The notes beneath the pieces are model-generated. The model made no database searches, was not told where the DNA came from, and was given only the letters and a program-made list of their open reading frames with translations. A program made the translations under genes and the position numbers. A DNA stretch of 11,520 bases from CAYPOY01 sp964412395 (lineage in GTDB: Bacteria; Chloroflexota; Anaerolineae; B4-G1): contig CAYPOY010000151.1 of NCBI GenBank assembly GCA_964412395.1, positions 1-11,520 on the forward strand. The letters are read 5' to 3'. Positions 5,789-11,447 of this stretch are shown one piece after another. The stretch's first letter is position 1, and each line of letters starts with the position of its first letter.

Positions 5789-6255
5789 TGGATATGCAGA
5801 AAATGTGGGTGGACAGCGACCGCTGCACGGGCTGCGGCGCGTGTGTTGACGTATGTCCCAGCGGGGCTATCACTCTGGTGGAGGGCAAGGCGCACATTGA
5901 CGAAGCGATCTGCACGGGTTGTGCGGCGTGTGTGAATGTATGCCCGGAAAGTGCCATCCAGCCCGTGATCCAGGGCGAACTCGTCCCCGCCCCGGAGCGG
6001 CCGGCCCCTACCGTCTACCGGCCCGGCCCGCTGGTGGAGACTGCGGGTGCGGCGGTCGTCGTCGCCGGTGGGGGGCTGTTGATAAAGGCAGCGAGGGTGC
6101 TGACGCGGCCGGTGGGCCGCTGGCTGGCGCGGCGGCCTGCGGCGACGAGGCCATTCCTTAGGCAGGCTCAGGACACCACGACGAGGGGCGCGTCGCGGGC
6201 CAAGGGTGAGGCAGGCAGAGGTCGCCGGGCACGTCACCGTCGCCGAGGGCGATGA
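5785..6255 (+). CDS. 2x[4Fe-4S] ferredoxin-domain protein with basic C-terminal extension
   Basis: Two classical CxxCxxCxxxCP motifs bind two [4Fe-4S] clusters: Cys14, 17, 20, 24 and Cys43, 46, 49, 53. These occupy the first 60 of 156 residues and imply electron transfer. The rest is unusual for a ferredoxin: a Pro-rich linker, a hydrophobic Gly/Ala/Val-rich stretch at about 85-105 that could associate with a membrane, and a strongly Arg-rich C-terminus. Near the C-terminus, LRQAQD is encoded by a dispersed repeat (6156-6175), so the last 35 residues may differ from the ancestral protein. The ATG overlaps the methyltransferase stop (ATGA). Ferredoxin identity is certain; the partner is unknown. 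Confidence 0.9.
   Translation: MMDMQKMWVDSDRCTGCGACVDVCPSGAITLVEGKAHIDEAICTGCAACVNVCPESAIQPVIQGELVPAPERPAPTVYRPGPLVETAGAAVVVAGGGLLIKAARVLTRPVGRWLARRPAATRPFLRQAQDTTTRGASRAKGEAGRGRRARHRRRGR
6156..6175 (+). repeat. Dispersed LRQAQ-encoding repeat, copy 1
   Basis: CCTTAGGCAGGCTCAGGACA matches 8770-8789 at 18 of 20 positions. Both copies are read in the same codon phase, giving LRQAQ, here within the poorly conserved tail of the ferredoxin. Similar sequences occur widely in genomes of this kind, from general recollection. Confidence 0.65.
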
Positions 6256-6268
6256 GGGGGGTGGTACG

Positions 6269-6529
6269 GTGAGGGTAACAAGGTGGGCGCTGGTGGCAAC
6301 TGCGACGCCCGTATCGGCTAGCACGCCAACTCCCACCCAGGAGGGGCGGGTCATAGCCGTGGAGGCCAAGGGACTGAGCCTCAATTACAGCCAGGAACTC
6401 TACCTGGATGAGGAGAAGTTCGCTCGGGAATACGACGCATACTCCGCGGACAAGGCAAGGTATCTGGAAGATATTGTGGAGGGCTTTTCAGAAAAGTTCT
6501 TGAAGTCGGCATGGTTTGCCTGTCCATAA
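6269..6529 (+). CDS. Small protein of unknown function, probably truncated
   Basis: I do not recognise this 86-residue ORF. It begins with a short basic-hydrophobic segment (VRVTRWALVATAT) and a Pro/Thr-rich stretch, like a secreted or lipoprotein N-terminus without a clear lipobox. A charged region rich in Tyr, Glu and Lys follows (LNYSQELYLDEEKFAREYD and on), possibly helical. The GTG at 6269 has a G-rich ribosome site (GAGGGGGG, 6254-6261) at good distance. The end overlaps the N-terminal remnant of the metallo-beta-lactamase gene in another frame. Its last residues (AWFACP) look like read-through into unrelated sequence, so it is probably a fragment joined to the next pseudogene by a deletion. 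Confidence 0.4.
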   Translation: MRVTRWALVATATPVSASTPTPTQEGRVIAVEAKGLSLNYSQELYLDEEKFAREYDAYSADKARYLEDIVEGFSEKFLKSAWFACP

Positions 6530-7088
6530 ATGCGTGTGTGCCACCGAGAGAGAGCGCTCCCACGCCAGAGCGGAGGGCAAGTGCCGAGCCGACATCACTT
6601 CCCACAATCGCTGTCACCCCGAGTCCGGTCCCCCCCACGCCGACAACGACTGGAACAGCTATCCCGATCCCCACGCCCGAGCCGACGCCCACCGAGGCCG
6701 CTGACAGCGTCACCATCACCATCCTCTACGACAACAACCCTGGAGGCGGCGACGAGCGCCTGGAGACGGCCTGGGGCTTCTCCTGCCTGGTGAAACTCCC
6801 CCCGCGTCGGGGGGGCCGGGGGGGGGTGGGGTGTACCTGGTGCTGGGCGGCTTCCACATGGGCGGCGCGAGCAGGAGGCGGGTCGAGCACATCAGTGCTG
6901 ACCTCCGCGGGTTAGGCGTGCAGAAAGTCGCGCCATGCCACTGTACGGGCGACCGGGCGATAGGAATTTTCGCTGAGGAGTACAGGGAGGATTTCATCCA
7001 GGTTGGAGTGGGGTGCGTGATCACCATTAGCCGTAGGACAAGTGGCCAACTTGTCCCACCTGGCTCAGAGGAAGGGAGGTTGGAGTGA
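6511..7088 (+). pseudogene. Metallo-beta-lactamase-fold lipoprotein remnant, catalytic core deleted
   Basis: Two pieces of a metallo-beta-lactamase-fold protein (the group often annotated as dihydropterin/RFA-P synthase-related) are joined here. The 5' piece (frame from 6511) has a lipoprotein-like beginning (SINACVPP), a long Pro/Thr linker and the fold's first strands, SVTITILYDNN and ETAWGFSCLVK. The 3' piece is in another frame from about 6831: VYLVLGGFHMGG, then GVQKVAPCHCTGDRA, to the stop at 7088. The intact paralogue at 10235 shows what is missing: the LLFDTG strand, the HxHxDH metal site and about 150 residues around it. The junction coincides with a GC-rich dispersed repeat (6796-6829). 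The OsmC-like gene starts on its stop (GTGA at 7085-7088). Not functional as a hydrolase. Confidence 0.82.
6796..6829 (+). repeat. GC-rich palindromic repeat (type A, copy 2) at a deletion junction
   Basis: The sequence starts CTCCCCCCGCGTCGGGGGGG and continues with C and G runs to about 6829. It shares the layout C-run, GCnTC, G-run, short break, G-run, T with the copies at 1793-1864 and 7139-7170. It lies exactly where the reading frame and content of the metallo-beta-lactamase remnant change. Confidence 0.8.
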
Positions 7089-7516
7089 GGCTCACAGTAC
7101 AACACGTGGACGGATTGCGTTTCCTGGCGACGGTAGAACTCCCCCCCGCTTCGGGGGGACTGGGGGGGGTAAGAGGACACGCCGTGGTCGTGGATGCCGC
7201 GCCGGAGGATGGGGGCGGGGGCACCGCGCCGAGCGCGCCCCGGTTGTTCGCGGCGGCGCTGGGCGCCTGCATCCTGGAGTTCGTGACCAACTCCTGCCGG
7301 CTGCGTGGCATCCCCTTCGAGCGGTTGAGCCTGGAGATGGAGTGCGAGGAACAGGCAAGGCCCCGTCGCGTCGGCGCGATAGAAGCGACGATCCACATCG
7401 AGCCGGAGCCGCCCGAAGACGTGAAACGGAGGCTGATTGGAGTGGCTAAGCACGCCACTCTGGTCAACACGCTCGTGCGTCCACCGGAGGTGGTCATCCG
7501 GTTCGCAAGGGAATAA
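7085..7516 (+). CDS. OsmC-like protein with a repeat-encoded insert, lacking the second cysteine
   Basis: OsmC/YhfA proteins are small alpha/beta dimers; classical members reduce organic hydroperoxides with two cysteines. This 143-residue protein shows the fold's landmarks: GLRFLAT, RGHAVVVDA (30-38), the PSAPRLFAAALGACILEFV helix with Cys62, and a C-terminal strand EVVIRFARE. The second catalytic cysteine normally lies in the later helix; here that segment reads AKHATLVNTLVR with no cysteine, so peroxidase activity is doubtful. Cys71 (TNSC) is an additional residue. Residues 17-29 (VELPPASGGLGGV) are a 13-residue insert encoded by the type A repeat. The GTG start at 7085 has GGGAGG at 7074-7079, five bases upstream, and overlaps the stop of the preceding remnant. 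Confidence 0.85.
   Translation: MRLTVQHVDGLRFLATVELPPASGGLGGVRGHAVVVDAAPEDGGGGTAPSAPRLFAAALGACILEFVTNSCRLRGIPFERLSLEMECEEQARPRRVGAIEATIHIEPEPPEDVKRRLIGVAKHATLVNTLVRPPEVVIRFARE
7139..7170 (+). repeat. GC-rich palindromic repeat (type A, copy 3) in the OsmC-like gene
   Basis: CTCCCCCCCGCTTCGGGGGG followed by ACT and a run of G, then T. The C-run and G-run can pair around GCTTC. Its product is the Pro/Ala/Ser/Gly core of a 13-residue insert between two conserved OsmC strands, so this copy adds 39 bases without breaking the frame, the same length as one unit in mobB. Confidence 0.82.
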
Positions 7517-7529
7517 TTAGGAGGATTTA

Positions 7530-7766
7530 GTGCCGATCTATGAGTATCGCTGTCGTAACTGTGATGCGAAGTTTGAGGTGCTGGTGCGGGCCGGAGACAC
7601 TGTCATCTGCCCGCACTGTGGCAGTTCCTCGCTAGACAAGTTGATCTCTGCCCCCTTCGTGTCGAGCGGGCAGACGGCCCGGCAGATGGGACATACCTGC
7701 TGTGGTCGGGAAGAGCGCTGCGCTACGCCTCCTTGCTCTGGAGAGGGCGAGTGCTGGCGCAGGTGA
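7530..7766 (+). CDS. FmdB-family zinc ribbon protein
   Basis: FmdB-type proteins are small zinc ribbons, possibly regulatory. The 78 residues begin with the family signature MPIYEYRCRNCDAKFEVL and carry two CxxC knuckles, Cys8/Cys11 and Cys27/Cys30 (ICPHCGSSSLDKLISAPF). A cysteine-rich tail (TCCGREERC, ATPPCSGEGEC) follows, which could hold further metal or serve redox. The start is GTG at 7530, with AGGAGG at 7519-7524, five bases upstream. It lies 13 bases after the OsmC-like gene and 18 bases before the next zinc ribbon gene, in the same run. Confidence 0.9.
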   Translation: MPIYEYRCRNCDAKFEVLVRAGDTVICPHCGSSSLDKLISAPFVSSGQTARQMGHTCCGREERCATPPCSGEGECWRR

Positions 7767-7784
7767 TGAGAGGAGGTGAGTGAA

Positions 7785-7997
7785 ATGGGTCGAGGTCGTG
7801 GAACAGGCGGTGGTCGCGGCGGCGGCGCGGGCCGTGGAGGTGGTCGCGGGCCGGGCCGGATGGGCGGCCCCAAGGCCGCCGGGCCGAGCGGCGCCTGCAT
7901 CTGCCCCAGTTGCGGGTACCGGGAGCCGCACGTCGTCGGGCAGCCTTGCTATCAGAAGAAGTGCCCGCAGTGCGGCACGCAGATGGTCCGCGAATAA
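7785..7997 (+). CDS. RGG-rich small zinc ribbon protein
   Basis: This 70-residue protein has two halves. Residues 1-30 are almost only Gly and Arg (MGRGRGTGGGRGGG and on), a composition associated with nucleic-acid binding or flexible tethers. Residues 38-70 contain six cysteines, with the knuckles Cys40/Cys43 (CPSCGY) and Cys60/Cys63 (CPQCGT) and the ending QMVRE. I recall similar small zinc ribbons near NifX/DUF5320 genes in anaerobes, but no function is known. The ATG at 7785 is preferred to GTG at 7776 because AGGAGG at 7771-7776 overlaps the latter and is eight bases from the former. It is the last gene before a strong hairpin, so it probably ends the operon. Confidence 0.82.
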   Translation: MGRGRGTGGGRGGGAGRGGGRGPGRMGGPKAAGPSGACICPSCGYREPHVVGQPCYQKKCPQCGTQMVRE

Positions 7998-8010
7998 CGA
8001 ATCGGTGAGC

Positions 8011-8039
8011 GGTGCCCAGCAGCGTGTCTGCTGGGCACC
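8011..8039 (+). terminator. Perfect 12-bp hairpin, probable transcription terminator
   Basis: GGTGCCCAGCAG at 8011-8022 and CTGCTGGGCACC at 8028-8039 form a perfect 12-bp stem around the loop CGTGT. It starts 13 bases after the last gene of the tight run and ends 18 bases before a promoter. The usual U-tract is missing, so it may act as a U-less or Rho-assisted terminator. Confidence 0.65.
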
Positions 8040-8057
8040 ACGTATCCCTGTGCGTGC

Positions 8058-8085
8058 TTGACAAGAAGTTCGGAGCGGGTACAAT
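8058..8085 (+). promoter_or_regulatory. Sigma-70-type promoter for the glycosyltransferase gene
   Basis: TTGACA at 8058-8063 is a perfect -35 box, and TACAAT at 8080-8085 matches -10 at five of six positions, with a 16-base spacer. Transcription would start near 8092. This gives a very short leader before ATG 8102, and excludes ATG 8084, which lies inside the -10 box. Confidence 0.7.
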
Positions 8086-8101
8086 GGCAAGCGGCCATGC
8101 A

Positions 8102-10189
8102 ATGGAAGAAGACGTAAACCGAGTGCGCACAGCTTCTGGCAGAGATTGGGGCACCTGGGCATTGCTCCTGGGCATCCTGGCCCTTGCCCTTTTCCTGCGC
8201 ATGGGCTGGCCGACACTGGCCGAGTTCAAGCGGGACGAAGCGACGGTAGCCCGGCGTGCTCTGGCCATCGCCTACGAGGGAGACCGGCCGGCCGCGGGTG
8301 TGGGATCTTCCTTCGGGACGGCCAATCTGCCGCTTACCCTCTACCTGACGGCTATCCCCCTACGCTTGTGGCAAGACCCGGTGGCAGCAGTTCTCTTCGT
8401 TGGCCTGCTCAACGGGCTGGCCGTGCTGGCCTGCTACGCCCTGGGGAGTATATTTCTTCGTCCAAATCTCGTCAAGTGCTCGTCTTCTCTGAACCCTTAC
8501 TCCGGCCGGGCCGTGGGATTGGTGGCTGCCTTTCTCTTTGCCGTCAACCCCTGGGCTGTAATCTACGGGCGGAAGATCTGGTGCCGAACACTGCCCCTGG
8601 TCACGTTGGGCTTCTTTGCTGCCGTCTTCGCTACCTTCGTCCGCAAGCGGTCCTGGGCGCTGGTTGGCGCCTTTGTCGGCCTGGCTGCCCTCGTCGGCCT
8701 GCAACTGGAAGGAATTGCCTTCATCCCACTGCTGTTTATCCTGATTCTCCTCTACCGGAAGCAGGTAGTCCTTCGGCAGGCTCAGGGCAGGCTTCTTAGG
8801 CCGCTACTGGTAGGGTTATTTCTTTTCGTGCTAGCTGTCTCTCCCTATGTAATTCACGATGCGCTCCATGGCTGGCCCAGCCTGCGGGACTTTTTGCACT
8901 TTGCGAGCGGGGAGGCGCATTTTTCCTGGGATGCGCTGCGTTATGCCTTTTTTCTCACGGGTAGCGAAGGGATCCACGGGATGGCTGGGGCTCTCTACCC
9001 GGAATACCTGGCGGGTCTGCCGAACCTGTGGTGGCTCAACTGGTTGATGATGGGACTCCTGGCCCTGGCGCTCCTCTACGGGCTGGTCCAGGTTGTTTGG
9101 GGGCCGGAGGAACGCCGCCGTCCCCTTGCTCTGCTCCTCCTTTGGTTTGCCGTTCCTGTCGCCCTGCAGAGCCGGCCCACCGCGCCTGTCTACCCTCACT
9201 ATTCCGTCCTGCTCTACCCGGTCCAGTTCCTCCTCATCGCGATAATGCTGGTTGACGGGTTACTACTGGCTCGTCGTTTGTTCATCGTTCATTGTTCATT
9301 GGGTTCATTGGTCGTGGCCCTGTTGCTGTGGGGGGGCTGGCAGGTCGCCGTGGTGGGCCGGCTCTTTATCTTTATGGACCAGCATCCCACCACAGGTGGC
9401 TACGGGATTCCTCTTAAATACCCCCGGGCGGCGGCCCAGGAAGCGCGGCGGCTGGCCGGCCCGTCCGAGGTCATCGTTCTGAGCGTGGGGGTGGATCCTG
9501 CTGTGCACGAGACGCCGTCGGTCTTCGAAGCGTTGCTCTTCGGCCATCCCCACCGCTTCGCCGATGGACGCTGGGCACTGCCGGTGCCGGATAGCTCCAG
9601 GGTCGTTTACCTGGTGGGGCCGGTGGAAGAGGGCCTCCTGGCTCTCCGGCCGGTCCTGGAGCGGCTGGAGGCAATGGAGTACGTGCGGCCCGGCCCGGTC
9701 ATCGCGCTGCCCGACGGATGGTACTATCAGCTCTTCTACCGGGACGGACCGGACCGGGAGGATGTCCTGGCTGGGCTGACGCGCTTTTCCGAGGCGATTC
9801 CCTTCGCCAACGGCACAGCCTTCCTGGGCTATAGGATGGCAGAGGCAGTACCAGCCGGCGGAATGCAGGAGGTTTGGTTGGCCTGGTGGGTCCGCTCGCT
9901 CCCGTCCCCCGGGACTAACTATCACTTCTTCACTCACTTGCTGGACGAGGAGGGGGCGCTGCGCAGCCAGCACGATGGGACTGGATTCCCTACCGCTTCC
10001 TGGCGGGCCGGTGACCTGGTATTGGGCCACTTCTCCATCCCTGTCCCTCCCGATTTACCGCCAGGGCGCTACCAGGTGTGGGCTGGTCTGTACACCTACC
10101 CGGGTGTGGTCAATGTGCCAGTTCTGGACGTGGCTGGCAACCCGGCTGGAGATATGGTGGCGCTGGGAGAGATGGAAGTAGTACGCTAG
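8102..10189 (+). CDS. GT39-like membrane glycosyltransferase (GT-C fold)
   Basis: This 695-residue protein is a polytopic membrane enzyme of the dolichyl-phosphate-mannose-protein mannosyltransferase-like group, which transfers sugars from lipid-linked donors to acceptors outside the membrane. Helix 1 (WALLLGILALALFLRMG) is followed by the acidic first-loop motif EFKRDEATVARRAL, with Glu41, Asp45 and Glu46 as candidates for the catalytic acidic residues. About ten further hydrophobic segments run to about residue 420. The C-terminal 270 residues are soluble, ending in a beta-rich domain (PPGRYQVWAGLYTYPG). Two repeat-derived stretches lie between or at the edge of helices: LRQAQ at 8770-8789 and FIVHCSLGS at 9280-9310. 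ATG 8102 is chosen from the promoter position; ATG 8084 or an upstream in-frame ATG at 8012 are less likely. Acceptor unknown. Confidence 0.85.
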   Translation: MEEDVNRVRTASGRDWGTWALLLGILALALFLRMGWPTLAEFKRDEATVARRALAIAYEGDRPAAGVGSSFGTANLPLTLYLTAIPLRLWQDPVAAVLFVGLLNGLAVLACYALGSIFLRPNLVKCSSSLNPYSGRAVGLVAAFLFAVNPWAVIYGRKIWCRTLPLVTLGFFAAVFATFVRKRSWALVGAFVGLAALVGLQLEGIAFIPLLFILILLYRKQVVLRQAQGRLLRPLLVGLFLFVLAVSPYVIHDALHGWPSLRDFLHFASGEAHFSWDALRYAFFLTGSEGIHGMAGALYPEYLAGLPNLWWLNWLMMGLLALALLYGLVQVVWGPEERRRPLALLLLWFAVPVALQSRPTAPVYPHYSVLLYPVQFLLIAIMLVDGLLLARRLFIVHCSLGSLVVALLLWGGWQVAVVGRLFIFMDQHPTTGGYGIPLKYPRAAAQEARRLAGPSEVIVLSVGVDPAVHETPSVFEALLFGHPHRFADGRWALPVPDSSRVVYLVGPVEEGLLALRPVLERLEAMEYVRPGPVIALPDGWYYQLFYRDGPDREDVLAGLTRFSEAIPFANGTAFLGYRMAEAVPAGGMQEVWLAWWVRSLPSPGTNYHFFTHLLDEEGALRSQHDGTGFPTASWRAGDLVLGHFSIPVPPDLPPGRYQVWAGLYTYPGVVNVPVLDVAGNPAGDMVALGEMEVVR
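8770..8789 (+). repeat. Dispersed LRQAQ-encoding repeat, copy 2
   Basis: CCTTCGGCAGGCTCAGGGCA, with a downstream CAGGCT echo, is read as VLRQAQGRL in a loop before a membrane helix of the glycosyltransferase. It matches 6156-6175 at 18 of 20 bases in the same codon phase. Confidence 0.65.
9280..9309 (+). repeat. Heptamer GTTCATT repeats within the glycosyltransferase gene
   Basis: Four GTTCATY units lie at 9280-9286, 9287-9293, 9294-9300 and 9303-9309. They encode FIVHCSLGS next to a membrane helix. Being AT-rich in a GC-rich gene, they look like an inserted simple repeat that leaves the frame open. Confidence 0.6.
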
Positions 10190-10234
10190 TCGAGAACACG
10201 ACCAGGTCATTCAAGTCATTCCGGGGTGAAGCCA

Positions 10235-11056
10235 ATGAAACTTACCTGTTTGGTAGATAACGCTGTCCAGCCCCACTCCGCCTCCTGGGGAGAGCACGGT
10301 CTGGCCTTTCTGATCGAGTCGGAGGAGGGGTGGTTGCTTTTCGATACCGGTGCCAGTGGTGCGGTGCTCCTGCACAACCTGGAGGTGGCGGAGGTTGCCC
10401 CCAGGAGCATCTCCGCCCTGGTGCTCAGCCATTCCCACTGGGATCATACCGGTGGGCTGTCTGCCCTGCTGGAGCGGGTGCCCGGCCTGCCCATATATGC
10501 CCATCCCGACCTTGTGCGAGAGCGGTTCTCACGGCGGGGTGGGGAGGTGCAGGCGAAGGGTCTGCCATTGGCTCTGGAGGCCCTGCGCCAGCAAGCCGAC
10601 CTGCGTCTGAGTGCCGCGCCGCAGGAGGTTCTGCCCGGCATCTGGACCACCGGCGAAATCTCCGAGCGGCCCGAGCCAGAGGGGCGCAGTCCCCACCACT
10701 TCGTGCGCGATGGAGAGGGCTGGGCTCCCGATCCCTACCGTGACGATATGTCACTGGTCCTGGAGGGCTCTCAGGGGCTGGTGTTGATCTGCGGCTGCTG
10801 CCACGCCGGCCTGCTCAACACGCTGTTGCACGTGCGGCGGGCCTTTGGACGTGACCCGGTGGCGGTGCTGGGGGGGACGCACCTGATCAGCGCCGATGAG
10901 CGGCACTTACGCCGATTGGTGGAGGTGCTACGGCGGCTGGGTCCGCCAGCCTTGTACCTCAATCATTGCACGGGCCAGGCGGCCTACGTGGTCCTGGCAC
11001 AGGCCTTTGGAGACCGGGTGGCTCCCTGCCCGGCAGGGACCGTCCTGGAGTTCTGA
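10235..11056 (+). CDS. Metallo-beta-lactamase-fold protein, dihydropterin/RFA-P synthase-related group
   Basis: This 273-residue protein has a complete metallo-beta-lactamase fold. MKLTCLVDNAV and LAFLIESEEGWLLFDTGASG form the first strands, followed by the metal motif HSHWDH at residues 66-71 and TGGLSALL. Later landmarks are LVLICGCCHAGLLN, VAVLGGTHL and LYLNHCTGQAA, shared with the remnant at 6511-7088. Such proteins are often annotated as 7,8-dihydropterin-6-yl-methyl-4-(beta-D-ribofuranosyl)aminobenzene 5'-phosphate synthase, but activity is not predictable. ATG 10235 is preferred to GTG 10226 because GGGGTG at 10223-10228 is at ribosome-site distance from it. It is 45 bases after the glycosyltransferase. 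The remains of a MinD-type ATPase gene begin directly after its stop, a common neighbour for this family. Confidence 0.9.
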   Translation: MKLTCLVDNAVQPHSASWGEHGLAFLIESEEGWLLFDTGASGAVLLHNLEVAEVAPRSISALVLSHSHWDHTGGLSALLERVPGLPIYAHPDLVRERFSRRGGEVQAKGLPLALEALRQQADLRLSAAPQEVLPGIWTTGEISERPEPEGRSPHHFVRDGEGWAPDPYRDDMSLVLEGSQGLVLICGCCHAGLLNTLLHVRRAFGRDPVAVLGGTHLISADERHLRRLVEVLRRLGPPALYLNHCTGQAAYVVLAQAFGDRVAPCPAGTVLEF

Positions 11057-11447
11057 GCTTGCGGTCCCCTTTTCCACGCTCATCTCTTTGCTGGGCAGGA
11101 GAACTCCGGCAAGCTGGTCACATTGGTCAAGCAGCAAGGCCCGCCTGCGGGCGCTGGACACGGGGGCGGCGCTGGTGTTGGTGGACGGGCCACCGGGGAT
11201 TGGTGGCGATCAACAAGGCGGACCTGAACCTGGCTCGGTCTGAGGAAATCGTCACTTTCTGCGTGGAACGGGGCGTTGAAGTCGTGGGGCAGATCCCCTA
11301 TGACACCGTCGTGACGGAGGCGATGGTGCAAGGTCGGCCGGTGACAGGGTACACGGATGGGCCGTGACGGAGGCGCTGCGAGGCGTGTGGGGAAGGGTTA
11401 AGGCCTGTCTCGGGTTAGCGTTCGGCTCGTTCGCCGAAGGTCTCTGA
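11057..11447 (+). pseudogene. MinD/Mrp-type P-loop ATPase (ferredoxin-containing type), decayed remnant
   Basis: Pieces of the C-terminal half of a MinD-superfamily ATPase lie in three frames. Frame 2 from 11063 gives GPLFHAHLFAGQENSGKLVT, up to about 11137. Frame 3 from 11136 gives KARLRALDTGAALVLVDGPP and GIG, up to about 11208. About 50 residues (from the TGA.L..TEPT region of intact relatives) are then missing, and frame 1 gives LVAINKADLNLARSEEI, then VVGQIPYDTVVTEAMVQGRP, to TGA 11365. A final frame change at 11364 gives VTEALRGVWGRV, to TGA 11445. The N-terminal part with the Walker A motif and inserted ferredoxin cysteines is absent. Family members usually accompany NifX, DUF5320 and metallo-beta-lactamase genes. 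Not functional as it stands. Confidence 0.82.

Noticed and set aside
8012..8101. Start of the glycosyltransferase at 8012 or 8084
   Set aside because: 8012 is within the terminator-like hairpin and upstream of the promoter; 8084 is inside the -10 box.
10206..10221. GTCATTC direct repeat before the metallo-beta-lactamase gene as an operator
   Set aside because: Only two 7-base copies in a short AT-richer spacer; not distinguishable from chance.
11365..11367. Second recoded TGA, in the ATPase remnant
   Set aside because: The family sequence continues in a different frame (VTEALRGVWGRV from 11364), so it is a frameshift, and the gene is otherwise broken.
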